NCBI RefSeq assembly: GCF_009741275.1
Contig: NZ_WOWS01000002.1
Span: 558,001-622,000 of the forward strand
Direction: 5' to 3'
Length of the DNA stretch: 64,000 bases
From: Winogradskyella endarachnes
GTDB lineage: Bacteria; Bacteroidota; Bacteroidia; Flavobacteriales; Flavobacteriaceae
Part shown: one piece after another, positions 36,306 to 45,724 of the stretch
Layout of the letters: each line of letters opens with the position of its first letter
Position numbering within the stretch: the first letter of the stretch is position 1
Position numbers and translations under genes: made by a program
The notes under the pieces: model-generated
What the model was told of the DNA's origin: nothing
The model's database searches: none
What the model saw: the letters and a program-made list of their open reading frames with translations, nothing else

Positions 36306-37481
36306 ATGAATTACATTCTTTTTGATGGGCCTTACAGAAATAATTTACTACCATTTACCTTTACAAGACCTGTTGCAGATATTAGGGTGGGTATATTAAC
36401 AATTCGACAAAAATGGGAATCATACTTAGAATATACCACCACAACAATTACAGAGGATTATTTATCAGATAAATTTCCGATGGTAGAAATGGAAGAAAAC
36501 ATAATGATTAATGCGTCATTTCTTCCAAATTTTGAAGTTATAGAAATTGTAAAAAATTTAAAACATAATCAAGCTTTATTTAAAGACGAAGATGTTATAG
36601 CATTTTATGCCAAAGAAGGCGAAGAACATAATGATTTTTCAGATTTTGAAGCCATAGAATTAGAAGGCGATATTTTAAAGATTGAACATACATGGGATAT
36701 TTTTTCTAAAAATGGAGCTGCAATTACTGAAGATTTTAAACTTATAACAAAAGATAGAAAGTCAGAACCTATTCCAGATTCAATTCAAACTATAAACAAA
36801 GAAAATATTTTTATAGAAAAAGGAGCTACCTTAAATTTTGCTACCTTAAATGCTAGTGCTGGCCCAATTTATATTGGTAGAGATACTGAAATTATGGAAG
36901 GTTCTATGGTAAGAGGCCCTTTAGCATTGTGCAACAATGCGACTTTAAAACTGGGAACTAAAATTTATGGTCCTACCACTGTAGGACCTCATAGTAAGGT
37001 AGGAGGAGAAGTAAATAACTCTGTGATTTTTGGGTATTCTAATAAAGGACATGATGGTTTTTTAGGAAACTCCGTATTAGGTGAGTGGTGCAATTTAGGT
37101 GCAGACACCAATAATAGTAATTTAAAAAATAATTATGCAGAAGTAAGACTCTGGGATTATAATACCGAAGGGTTTGCTAAAACCGGATTGCAATTTTGTG
37201 GTTTAATGATGGGAGACCATAGTAAATGCGGAATTAATACCATGTTTAATACTGGCACAGTAGTTGGTGTAAGTTCTAATATATTTGGAAGTGGTTTTCC
37301 TCGTAATTTTGTTCCAAGTTTTTCTTGGGGCGGAAAAAGTGGTTTTGTAACGTATAAAACTAATAAAGTTTTTGAAGTTGCAGAAGTTGTAATGTCTCGA
37401 AGAGGAATTCCTTTTACAGAACAAGACAAGGCTATCTTACAGCATGTATATGAAGAAACAAAACAATATAGAAGAGAATAA
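36306..37481 (+). CDS. GlmU-like putative sugar nucleotidyltransferase
   Basis: A 391-residue protein with an N-terminal segment ILFDGPYRNNLLPFTFTRPV that is conserved in Bacteroidota GlmU-like proteins, and a left-handed beta-helix of hexapeptide repeats from about 175 to 345 (for example PIYIGRDTEIMEGSMVRGPL). The usual LxxGxGTRM nucleotide-binding loop of GlmU is absent, so sugar-1-phosphate nucleotidyl transfer is inferred from homology and may not hold. Related entries are annotated as glucose-1-phosphate thymidylyltransferase. The next gene begins 1 base later. Confidence 0.8.
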   Translation: MNYILFDGPYRNNLLPFTFTRPVADIRVGILTIRQKWESYLEYTTTTITEDYLSDKFPMVEMEENIMINASFLPNFEVIEIVKNLKHNQALFKDEDVIAFYAKEGEEHNDFSDFEAIELEGDILKIEHTWDIFSKNGAAITEDFKLITKDRKSEPIPDSIQTINKENIFIEKGATLNFATLNASAGPIYIGRDTEIMEGSMVRGPLALCNNATLKLGTKIYGPTTVGPHSKVGGEVNNSVIFGYSNKGHDGFLGNSVLGEWCNLGADTNNSNLKNNYAEVRLWDYNTEGFAKTGLQFCGLMMGDHSKCGINTMFNTGTVVGVSSNIFGSGFPRNFVPSFSWGGKSGFVTYKTNKVFEVAEVVMSRRGIPFTEQDKAILQHVYEETKQYRRE

Positions 37482-37482
37482 T

Positions 37483-38403
37483 ATGAATTTAAGACCCAAA
37501 TTAACCCTACTTTTTTTATTTATTATAACTTTTGGTTTTGCCCAAGATGTTGAAGTTAAAAAGCTTAAAATAAATAACAAACTCGACCATTTTGCAGCTA
37601 GAGTTGTCAACGATAAAGTTTTTTTTAGTTCTAACCTTACTAGAAAAAATGGTCGTATAATATTAGATAAATATTCTCAAACACTTTATGGTATTTACGA
37701 GGGTGTTCTTGGTGAAGACGGAGAAATTGAAGATGCAGAATTAGTTAGAAGAAAAGAGGTTGGTATGCATAATATGACGGCTTCTACGTATTCTAAAGAT
37801 GGCAAATTTATGTATTTTACCTCTAACCAAACAGAAGCAGGAGAAAACAAATTACAAAATAAAAACACCTTTAATTTACTAATTCAACGTGCAGAATATG
37901 TAGAAGGAAAAGGTTGGACAAATTTTACAACATTACCTTTCTGTGACCCTAATTTTAATTATTTACATCCAGCATTAAGTCCAGATGGTAATACCTTATA
38001 TTTTGTGTCTACTGTAAAAGGAACAAAAGGAAAATCAGATTTATATAAAGTGTCTGTCACTGATCATGAAACTTATGGAGAAGTTACAAGGTTAAGTGAT
38101 GATGTTAACTCATCTCGTAAGGAAATATTCCCTTTTGTAAGTGCTGATAATAAACTTTATTTCTCGTCAGATAGACGCGGAGGAATAGGTGGTTTAGATA
38201 TTTACTGCTATGATTTAAATTCTTCTAATTTAATGAAACCTGTATTGCATTTAGAAGAACCTATAAATAGTAAAGGTGATGATTTTTCTTTCTTTTTAAA
38301 CGACGATTTAACTACAGGTTATATTTCTTCTAGACGATTAAAAGGAGATGGAGGAGACGATTTATACTACTTTAAAGATTTTAAAGTTGAGGATGGTGAA
38401 TAG
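37483..38403 (+). CDS. Secreted PD40/WD40-like beta-propeller protein
   Basis: About 306 residues from the ATG at 37483, which gives a signal peptide ending TFGFAQ; an in-frame ATG at 37444 would hide it. TolB-like blades are visible: YSKDGKFMYFTSNQTEAG, HPALSPDGNTLYFVSTVKG and VSADNKLYFSSDRRGG. In flavobacteria such propellers usually accompany OmpA-type peptidoglycan-binding domains, missing here. It abuts the GlmU-like gene by 1 base. It ends 10 bases from a convergent gene without a visible terminator. Confidence 0.8.
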   Translation: MNLRPKLTLLFLFIITFGFAQDVEVKKLKINNKLDHFAARVVNDKVFFSSNLTRKNGRIILDKYSQTLYGIYEGVLGEDGEIEDAELVRRKEVGMHNMTASTYSKDGKFMYFTSNQTEAGENKLQNKNTFNLLIQRAEYVEGKGWTNFTTLPFCDPNFNYLHPALSPDGNTLYFVSTVKGTKGKSDLYKVSVTDHETYGEVTRLSDDVNSSRKEIFPFVSADNKLYFSSDRRGGIGGLDIYCYDLNSSNLMKPVLHLEEPINSKGDDFSFFLNDDLTTGYISSRRLKGDGGDDLYYFKDFKVEDGE

Positions 38404-38413
38404 TTATTAGTAA

Positions 38414-40045
38414 TTAACGTTTTGTTTTTTTTACAGATTTTAATTCTAATAGGTTAGTAGCATTTATGCCTAAACCGTTAACGTTTTTTCGAGTAAATCG
38501 TACAACTTCATCATAGAATAAAGGGACTATGGGAGCAGAAGCCATAATTAAAGAATCCATCTTAGTATAGAGTTTAGCTCTTAAGTTAGGGTCGGTTTCT
38601 ACAAATGCTGTTTCATACAATTGGTCGAATTCATTATTTTTAAAATGCGTGTAATTAGGTCCATTAGGTGCAAAATTTTCACTGTAATACAGCGATAAGT
38701 AGTTTTCAGCATCAGGATAATCAGCTATCCAACTGGCTCTAAAAAAATCGAGTTTACCATTAGCTTTAGCATCTTTTAGGCTTGAAGGCGGAATAACATC
38801 TACATTAACCAATAAGCCTGTTTTTTGAAGCTCACGTTGTATAAACTCACAAAAACTTAAATAATTGCTAGTTGTAGTTAATGTAATTTCTGGGTTTTCA
38901 ATTCTAGTTTCAGATTTAAACTCAGCAACTAATTGTTTTGCTAATTCTGGTTGGTAAGAGAAACCAATAGAATTATCAAATCCTGGTAAGCCTTTTGGAA
39001 TAAAACCACCATTTGCAGGTATGCCAATTCCATTTCTTAAGTAGGTCATCATTTTATTTCTATCAAAACCTATGTTAATTGCCTTACGGAGTTTTATAGA
39101 TTGAATAGTGTTGACTTCACTTTCCATAAAAAACGCTAAATATTCCGTGTTAAGATAAGGACCTCTTATCATGTTTACATCTTCAGCGTAATTAGTTCTT
39201 AATTGTCCTTTAGCGGTTAGTATTTCATCTTTATAAGAACCATCTAAACCAGAAACAAAGTCAATATTGCCTTGTGCAAATTGTAAAAACTCACTCTGTT
39301 TGTCAGGTAAAAATGTTATAGAAATAGCCTCTAGATATGGTAATTGTTGTCCTTGTTCATCAGTTTCGAAATACTGGTAGTTTTTTCTAAAAACGAGTTT
39401 TAAATTTTCTTCCCATCGTTTAAATTTAAATGGTCCTGTGCCAATTGGGTGTGATCTAAAATCATTACCATAATGTTCTACAATTTCTTTAGGTACAACT
39501 GAGCAATACTTCATGGTTAATAAGCCTAGAAACGCAGGAAATGGTTGTTTTAATTTAATTTGAAAAGTAGAATCATTAATGGCAGAAAAATCATCTACTT
39601 TATTTAAAACCCAACTACCTGGAGATGCGATTTTTTTATCTCGTAATCGGTTGAAACTGTATTTAAAATCTAAAGCATTAACGGTTCTTGTAGAATCTTT
39701 CCCAAATATTTTGTGTTTATGAAAAAATACATCGTCACGAAGTAAGAAGGTGTAAGTTTTTGCACTATCTGTAATTGTCCATTTTTTTGCAATACAAGGT
39801 TTTACATGGAGTTGGTCGTTCATTTGTACCAATCCATTAAACAATTGATGAGTTGCCCAAATGTCTGCCAAGTCCTTTGAGAATGCTGGGTCTAGAGAGC
39901 CAATATTTTTATGTTCATTGTATTTAAAAACAAGATAGTCGTTCTCGGTTTTAGGTTTGCCATTACATGCCATAGCAAGTAGAACCATTGTAAAGCAAAT
40001 TAATTTGAGGTTCAACGAATAGAAAAAGTTATAAGGTAGATTCAT
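38414..40045 (-). CDS. Peptide-type ABC substrate-binding lipoprotein (SBP_bac_5)
   Basis: A 543-residue family 5 extracellular solute-binding protein, related to OppA/DppA. Lipobox MAC (Cys27), then NEHKNIGSLDPAFSKDLAD, YTFLLRDDVFFHKH, IGTGPFKFKRWEENLKLV and SWIADYPDAENYLSLYYSE, all typical. Such proteins usually bind oligopeptides, nickel or haem. It is the last of three co-transcribed genes whose transport parts are not standard Opp components. Confidence 0.88.
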   Translation of the reverse strand: MNLPYNFFYSLNLKLICFTMVLLAMACNGKPKTENDYLVFKYNEHKNIGSLDPAFSKDLADIWATHQLFNGLVQMNDQLHVKPCIAKKWTITDSAKTYTFLLRDDVFFHKHKIFGKDSTRTVNALDFKYSFNRLRDKKIASPGSWVLNKVDDFSAINDSTFQIKLKQPFPAFLGLLTMKYCSVVPKEIVEHYGNDFRSHPIGTGPFKFKRWEENLKLVFRKNYQYFETDEQGQQLPYLEAISITFLPDKQSEFLQFAQGNIDFVSGLDGSYKDEILTAKGQLRTNYAEDVNMIRGPYLNTEYLAFFMESEVNTIQSIKLRKAINIGFDRNKMMTYLRNGIGIPANGGFIPKGLPGFDNSIGFSYQPELAKQLVAEFKSETRIENPEITLTTTSNYLSFCEFIQRELQKTGLLVNVDVIPPSSLKDAKANGKLDFFRASWIADYPDAENYLSLYYSENFAPNGPNYTHFKNNEFDQLYETAFVETDPNLRAKLYTKMDSLIMASAPIVPLFYDEVVRFTRKNVNGLGINATNLLELKSVKKTKR

Positions 40046-40047
40046 AA

Positions 40048-41847
40048 TTATCCTTCAGGTAGAGATTTCCATTTTTTAATTGCTTTGGTAAAAAAGAATA
40101 AAAATACTAAAGCTGCAATGAAATACACAAAACTCCAATTAAAACCTAGCCAATCAAATAAAGTATCACAATGATAACCAGATTCGTAATAATCTGCACG
40201 ATCTCTACACGCATCTTCTTGATGTGTTGTAATTAATCCGGTAATCAGCAAAAGATATAATGGAAAACCTATTATAGACAAGTTAACACAAACACCAGCA
40301 ATTGTTTTATGCACCTTATCAGAATATACTATTGATATTAACATGATTATTGCTCCTAACATCAATAAGAAATACATAATAAAGTAGCCTATGATATCAC
40401 CATTTGATACAATTATAAACGATAAAAACGTTCCTAATAATGCTACTGTTAATGCTAAAACACCTGTGGAAATTATAGAGAATAGTAAGGGTTTTAATCC
40501 AGTAGTTCTAAACATAAAAATGATACTTGCAATGAAGAATGCAAACCATATAAAGAAATGAATGCTGTCTAAAAATGGTGTTGAAGCTTTTATATCTTCA
40601 ATATTTTCAAATACATTTTCTAATGCGTTATTATCATAGTAAAAGTCTGTAATCCGTTCAAAATAAAATTGCTCAAATTTTGTTCGTTCTTCTGAGATAG
40701 CGGTATTTTCAAAAACAAAGTCATCTATAGGTTCCGTTCTTATAAAGTGTTTGACTTCAAAATTTCCTGGGTGATAAACTAAATCTACCCATTCTTTTGC
40801 AGATATATTATGTGGAATTTTATAGGTTTTAGAGAATTTTATAAAGTCCTCAAAAAGTACATTAAATTCTGCTTTGTCTTTTCGGTTTAAAAGTTCAGTA
40901 TTTCTTTTATTTCTGTAAAAATCTCTAATTGAAAATTGTTCATTATTATAATAACCATTGTCATATTCATTATATGTATATGAATTGTTTATTTTATTCT
41001 GAAAAATACTATCGTCTAGTGTATCGTTTTTAGAAATAAAGAATGTTGAAGAGGCATTGTAAAAACTTGGTTTTATAGTCTTTATATGTGGTTTAATATT
41101 TACTACAGAGTCTTTAAAATACAATATAGTGCTAGTATCTTTTACTTTAGAAAAAACAGGAATTACAAGTGTGGTATCCTCATCATATTCGTTAGGCACA
41201 TATTTATGTCTGTCAATAGTTTGAATTATCATTGTATCTAACGTATAAAATTGGTAAGAAACACCTGAGAATTTTTCATATGGTAAGTTTTGGTCAATAA
41301 ACTCGTCCGTAGTTTCACAATACAAATCAAAAAATAGCTGTGGGTATTTACGATTATCAATAGTGAAATCATTGACGCTTTCTGAAAAGAACATGGCAAC
41401 ATCATTAGCAATTTCAATTTCTTTATTGACTTGTTTATCTGGATAGGTTACGGAAATGTAAGTCTTAATCCCGTAATTATAAGAAAGAAAGAATGTGCTA
41501 CAACTATAAATAATAAGAATATAGCTAATAAATTGCCCAAATAATTTTGAATTTGATGTTGGATAAAAATTCTTAAATCCATTGTTTTTAAACATGTAAA
41601 TTAACCAACCTACCAATAGTAAAATAGAAACCATTGTGGTAAAATACACAGCGCCATTTTTAAAAAAAATGTCTTTTGTATTATACTCATGCAATAATTC
41701 CGGATTAGTTAAAGACAGAAACCCAACCACAAAAAATAGTAAATGGAGTAACAGTGCACTAAGTAACATCCAAACTAAGCGCGTATTCCAAATGGTTGGA
41801 TAGCGTTCTAGTAAATATTGATTGGTTTTATATATAAATTTTTTCAT
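40048..41847 (-). CDS. Large membrane protein with a periplasmic domain, presumed ABC partner
   Basis: A 599-residue protein of no family I recognise. Three membrane helices lie in the N-terminal 130 residues; then comes a soluble domain of about 300 residues (about 130-425) rich in Tyr, Asp and Asn; then five further helices (about 430-595). This large loop between helices 3 and 4 resembles ABC-2-type permeases but no signature shows. Its gene lies 12 bases after an ABC ATPase gene and 2 bases before a solute-binding protein gene, so it should form a transporter or signalling complex with them. Confidence 0.65.
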   Translation of the reverse strand: MKKFIYKTNQYLLERYPTIWNTRLVWMLLSALLLHLLFFVVGFLSLTNPELLHEYNTKDIFFKNGAVYFTTMVSILLLVGWLIYMFKNNGFKNFYPTSNSKLFGQFISYILIIYSCSTFFLSYNYGIKTYISVTYPDKQVNKEIEIANDVAMFFSESVNDFTIDNRKYPQLFFDLYCETTDEFIDQNLPYEKFSGVSYQFYTLDTMIIQTIDRHKYVPNEYDEDTTLVIPVFSKVKDTSTILYFKDSVVNIKPHIKTIKPSFYNASSTFFISKNDTLDDSIFQNKINNSYTYNEYDNGYYNNEQFSIRDFYRNKRNTELLNRKDKAEFNVLFEDFIKFSKTYKIPHNISAKEWVDLVYHPGNFEVKHFIRTEPIDDFVFENTAISEERTKFEQFYFERITDFYYDNNALENVFENIEDIKASTPFLDSIHFFIWFAFFIASIIFMFRTTGLKPLLFSIISTGVLALTVALLGTFLSFIIVSNGDIIGYFIMYFLLMLGAIIMLISIVYSDKVHKTIAGVCVNLSIIGFPLYLLLITGLITTHQEDACRDRADYYESGYHCDTLFDWLGFNWSFVYFIAALVFLFFFTKAIKKWKSLPEG

Positions 41848-41859
41848 TGAAAATTGTGA

Positions 41860-43050
41860 TTAAGATACAAAAAAGCGTCTCGTTGAAGCGGTAATATTTC
41901 TAGTATAGGTAACCTCGATTTTATGTTTTCCTAATGTTTCTAATACAGCTGAAAAGTTGGTGCTATTTTGAAAATATGCGATATAGATTCCTCCATTGTA
42001 TATTAGTTTGACTAAGTGTAAATCTATAAAAACAGAAAGTAATTTTTCGCGTTCTTCGTTGCAATCAATTTCAACAATTAATTGATTTTCTTCAACTTTG
42101 TTTTCCGTTTTATTGTCTTTGTATTTTCCGTCTTTAAGATAAATAACTTTATCAGAAATTTTTTCTACTTCGTAGAGTTGTTGAGAACTTAGAATTAATG
42201 CAATTGGGTTATTAATAGAGTTACACATAGATTTTAAGTCTTCTAAAATCACTTGTTGCGCCAAAACATCTAAATTTGCTAATGGTTCATCTAATAACAA
42301 AAGTTCGGGTTGTCTTAGTAATGTTCTTGCAAGTTCAAAACGCATTTTATAACCAGATGATAATTCATTCCATTTTAAATGTTTGTAGTTCCATAAGCCA
42401 AAACGAGCAATCATCATTAAAACTCTAGTTTCGTTTTCTTCTGGTGATATTCCATAGCTTGATAGCACAAATTTTAAATTATCCTTTAAGCTACCATACC
42501 ATTTTTGTGTACGTTGCGGAATGTATACTAGATTAGTCCGTAAGTCGTAATTTGTGTTATAGTTATTATCAAATTTAAATTCTAAATTACCTTCATTATA
42601 TTTTAACTCTTTAGCTAAGATTCTGAGTAAAGTTGTTTTTCCGTTTCCATTTTCGCCAACCAAACCATAAACCTGACTTTTATTAATTTCAACCGAAATT
42701 GGCCCTAATTGAAAACGATTAATACCGTAACTTTTAGTTAATCCACTACCAATAACTACAGGATTATTTGTGTTATACTCTGTAATTGGAATTTTTGAAA
42801 CCAGTTCTAAAATAGCTAGAGATTTTTCAATAAATTCAGTCTCGTTTTTGGGATGTTTTTCTTTCCAGTCGGTTAAATCAATTATTTGTCTATAAAGATT
42901 TAGGTCTTGTGTATCTATAACACAATCCATTAATTTACGATAGCCAAGTACAGTATCTTTATTTTTATAAAAAGAAATGACCTCTTCTATTCTAGCTTCA
43001 GCTTTAGACATTTTATACAGTTTATTAATTTTAACGTTAGAGAACTTCAA
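41860..43050 (-). CDS. ABC transporter ATPase with a 100-residue N-terminal extension
   Basis: A 396-residue protein. Residues 1-100 are an extension of unknown family, apparently helical. The ATPase has Walker A GENGNGKTT (132-140), a Q-loop IPQRTQK, signature LSSGYKMR (230-237) and Walker B LLLLDEPLANLD (250-261); the C-terminal 80 residues are extra. The divergent signature (LSSGY) resembles ATPases of ABC-2 export systems. It is first in the operon; a start at the internal Met14 (43011) is also possible. Confidence 0.82.
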   Translation of the reverse strand: MKFSNVKINKLYKMSKAEARIEEVISFYKNKDTVLGYRKLMDCVIDTQDLNLYRQIIDLTDWKEKHPKNETEFIEKSLAILELVSKIPITEYNTNNPVVIGSGLTKSYGINRFQLGPISVEINKSQVYGLVGENGNGKTTLLRILAKELKYNEGNLEFKFDNNYNTNYDLRTNLVYIPQRTQKWYGSLKDNLKFVLSSYGISPEENETRVLMMIARFGLWNYKHLKWNELSSGYKMRFELARTLLRQPELLLLDEPLANLDVLAQQVILEDLKSMCNSINNPIALILSSQQLYEVEKISDKVIYLKDGKYKDNKTENKVEENQLIVEIDCNEEREKLLSVFIDLHLVKLIYNGGIYIAYFQNSTNFSAVLETLGKHKIEVTYTRNITASTRRFFVS

Positions 43051-43054
43051 TAGA

Positions 43055-43085
43055 TTGCAAGACCACTAACAATTACGTAAATTTG
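43055..43085 (+). promoter_or_regulatory. Promoter of mtaB
   Basis: TTG at 43055-43057 and TAAATTTG at 43078-43085 with a 20-base spacer match the Bacteroidetes housekeeping promoter, 70 bases before the mtaB ATG. Confidence 0.7.
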
Positions 43086-43155
43086 CGCACTCTAATATAG
43101 TATTAAGTAAATATAATTTATTAAAAACCCTGAACCAAGTTTGAAATAATAAAAC

Positions 43156-44484
43156 ATGGAACAAAAAAAAGTCGCATTTTATACATTAGGTTGTAAACTT
43201 AATTTTTCTGAAACTTCTACTATAGCCAGAGGTTTTACAGAAGAAGGTTTTAGTCGTGTAGACTTTAAGGAAAAAGCAGACATTTATGTTATAAATACAT
43301 GTTCTGTTACCGAGAATGCGGATAAACGGTTTAAGAGTATAGTTAAACAAGCACAAAAAAATAATCCAGAGGCTTTTGTTGCAGCAATTGGTTGTTATGC
43401 GCAATTAAAGCCAGAAGAATTAGCCGATGTTAATGGTGTAGATTTGGTTTTAGGTGCTACAGAGAAATTTAAAATTACAGATTATTTAAATGATTTGTCT
43501 AAAAACGATTTTGGCGAAGTACACTCTTGCGAAATAGAAGAAGCCGATTTTTATGTTGGTAGCTATTCTATAGGAGACAGAACAAGAGCGTTTTTAAAAG
43601 TACAAGATGGATGCGATTATAAATGTACCTACTGCACCATACCTTTAGCCAGAGGTATTTCTCGCAGTGATACTATGACTAATGTTTTAAAGAATGCTGC
43701 TGAAATTTCAGAGCAAGGCATTAAAGAAATTGTGCTCACTGGTGTAAATATTGGTGATTACGGCAAAGGAGAATTTGGAAATAAAAAGCATGAACATACG
43801 TTTTTAGATTTAGTAACTGAACTCGATAAAGTAGAAGGTATAGAACGTCTTAGAATTTCTTCAATTGAACCCAATTTACTAAAAAATGAAACAATTGATT
43901 TAGTCTCTAAATCGAGAGCCTTTGTACCTCATTTTCATGTGCCATTACAAAGCGGAAGTAACGATATCTTAAAAAAGATGAAACGTCGTTACATGAAAGA
44001 ATTATATGTAGACCGTGTTGCTAAAATTAAAGAAGTAATGCCACACGCTTGCATTGGTGTAGACGTTATTGTTGGGTTTCCTGGTGAAACAGACGAGTTG
44101 TTTTTAGAGACTTATAATTTTTTGAGTGAATTAGATATTTCTTATTTACATGTGTTTACCTATTCTGAGCGCGACAATACTGAAGCTGCAGACATGGAAG
44201 GTGCTGTTTATAAAAATGTAAGAGCAAAACGTAGTAAAATGCTTAGAGGATTATCTGCTAAAAAACGAAGAGCTTTTTATGAAACACAATTGAACACAAA
44301 TAGAACTGTTTTGTTTGAAGGTGAAAATAAAGAAGGCTACATACACGGATTTACAGAGAATTATGTAAAAGTAAAAACACCGTGGAATCCAGAATTAGTG
44401 AATACACTTCACCGTGTAAATCTTACAGAAATTGATGAAGATGGTATGGTAAGATTTAACTTTTTAGAAACAGTGACGGTTTAA
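43156..44484 (+). CDS. mtaB: tRNA t6A37 methylthiotransferase MtaB
   Basis: A 442-residue radical SAM enzyme converting t6A to ms2t6A at position 37 of ANN-decoding tRNAs. The N-terminal cluster ligands are Cys13 (LGCKLNFSE), Cys49 (NTCSV) and Cys80 (GCYAQ); the radical SAM motif is CDYKCTYC (Cys153, Cys157, Cys160); a C-terminal TRAM-like segment follows. Length and motifs point to MtaB rather than MiaB or RimO. It diverges from the ABC operon. Confidence 0.93.
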   Translation: MEQKKVAFYTLGCKLNFSETSTIARGFTEEGFSRVDFKEKADIYVINTCSVTENADKRFKSIVKQAQKNNPEAFVAAIGCYAQLKPEELADVNGVDLVLGATEKFKITDYLNDLSKNDFGEVHSCEIEEADFYVGSYSIGDRTRAFLKVQDGCDYKCTYCTIPLARGISRSDTMTNVLKNAAEISEQGIKEIVLTGVNIGDYGKGEFGNKKHEHTFLDLVTELDKVEGIERLRISSIEPNLLKNETIDLVSKSRAFVPHFHVPLQSGSNDILKKMKRRYMKELYVDRVAKIKEVMPHACIGVDVIVGFPGETDELFLETYNFLSELDISYLHVFTYSERDNTEAADMEGAVYKNVRAKRSKMLRGLSAKKRRAFYETQLNTNRTVLFEGENKEGYIHGFTENYVKVKTPWNPELVNTLHRVNLTEIDEDGMVRFNFLETVTV

Positions 44485-44489
44485 ATAAA

Positions 44490-44528
44490 AACAAAAAAAA
44501 TCCGAAACTTAATAAGCTTCGCATTTTT
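44490..44528. terminator. Imperfect terminator between convergent mtaB and the small GNAT gene
   Basis: CGAA-A-CTT at 44503 and AAG-C-TTCG ending 44521 form a short stem with one mismatch; an A-run precedes and a T-run follows. Confidence 0.5.
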
Positions 44529-44547
44529 TAATTCAATCTTTTTCTAG

Positions 44548-44844
44548 TTATATACGAATTCCAACTGGTAGCATTCGTTTATATTTTCTGTTTCGTCTTA
44601 CAAATTTTGCAATTTCAGGACTCGTTGGTACAACACTGATATTACGGTCCTTTATGTTGCTAAAGACCAAATCTATAAAGTCTTTTTCAAAGGCTTCAGT
44701 TCGTATAGCTTCAGGAATAATCATTTTAGTTAAGAATATTTTTCGTTCTTGTAAAGAATATTCTATAATCGCCATTTCTTTTTCAACATTTAATTCAAAT
44801 TGTCTTAGAAATTCATTGTCAATTAACTCATCTGTTTTTGTCAT
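44548..44844 (-). CDS. Small GNAT-fold N-acetyltransferase-like protein
   Basis: A 98-residue protein. AIIEYSLQERKIFLTKMIIP and ISVVPTSPEIAKFVRRNRKY match the minimal Gcn5-related YjdJ-type family, in which the second segment is VxPxCPxxxxYIRRHPEY. The usual R/Q-G-x-G/A loop for acetyl-CoA is not obvious, so it may bind CoA weakly or have another role. Single gene, 63 bases from mtaB. Confidence 0.7.
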   Translation of the reverse strand: MTKTDELIDNEFLRQFELNVEKEMAIIEYSLQERKIFLTKMIIPEAIRTEAFEKDFIDLVFSNIKDRNISVVPTSPEIAKFVRRNRKYKRMLPVGIRI

Positions 44845-45003
44845 AATTTCTTAAATTTTAAATTAGAGGTTGGTGTAGTGGAGACTATATCGCTATAGTT
44901 TTGCGATGCAAAGGTACAAAAATTCACAGAATTTTGCATTTATTGATGTTAAAACCTTAAATTGTAAAGCATTAATGCGTCCCATTTAAATAGTTTTTAA
45001 CCT

Positions 45004-45666
45004 ATGAAAAACCAATTAACTCATGTTTATTTAATGCCAGGAATGGCGGCTAATCCCTCTATCTTTGAGTATATTAAGTTGCCTGAGGATTCTTATAAAA
45101 TACATTGGTTAGAGTGGCAAATTCCTAATAAAAACGAAACATTATTAGAGTATGCTCAACGTATGTGTAATTTTATTAAATATAGTAATGTTGTGCTTTT
45201 AGGTGTGTCTTTTGGAGGTATTTTAGTACAAGAAATGAGTAAACTTATAAAGGTTAAGAAACTCATTGTAGTATCAAGTGTAAAATCTCATAACGAGTTG
45301 CCTAAACGTTTAAAATTATTAAAAGTTACCAAAGCCTATAATATTCTGCCTACGCAAATAGTTAGTAATATAGACGTATTAGCTAAATATGCTTTTGGAG
45401 AAACTATAAAGAAACGTGTAGATTTGTATAAAAAGTACCTTTCAGTGAACGATAAAACTTATTTAGATTGGGCCATTAAACAAGTGGTGTGTTGGGATCA
45501 AGAAGAGGCACATCCAGATGCGGTTTATATCCATGGAGATAATGATGCTGTTTTTCCACATTCGTGCGTTGGTAATTGTATTGTTATTAAAGGTGGAACA
45601 CACATTATGATTATTAATAAATATAAATGGTTTAACGAAAATTTACCAAAACTTATTGAATTGTGA
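45004..45666 (+). CDS. Alpha/beta hydrolase
   Basis: A 220-residue cytoplasmic hydrolase of unknown substrate. The nucleophile elbow is GVSFGG (Ser69); the acid is probably in IHGDNDAVFP and the base in KGGTHIMI. PGMAANPSIF provides the oxyanion region. It lacks a signal peptide. Next gene 58 bases downstream, same strand; relation unclear. Confidence 0.8.
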   Translation: MKNQLTHVYLMPGMAANPSIFEYIKLPEDSYKIHWLEWQIPNKNETLLEYAQRMCNFIKYSNVVLLGVSFGGILVQEMSKLIKVKKLIVVSSVKSHNELPKRLKLLKVTKAYNILPTQIVSNIDVLAKYAFGETIKKRVDLYKKYLSVNDKTYLDWAIKQVVCWDQEEAHPDAVYIHGDNDAVFPHSCVGNCIVIKGGTHIMIINKYKWFNENLPKLIEL

Positions 45667-45724
45667 TTTTAATCTTGTTTAGAGATTGATTACATTTATA
45701 ATATTAGAAAAAAAGAAAAAGAAT

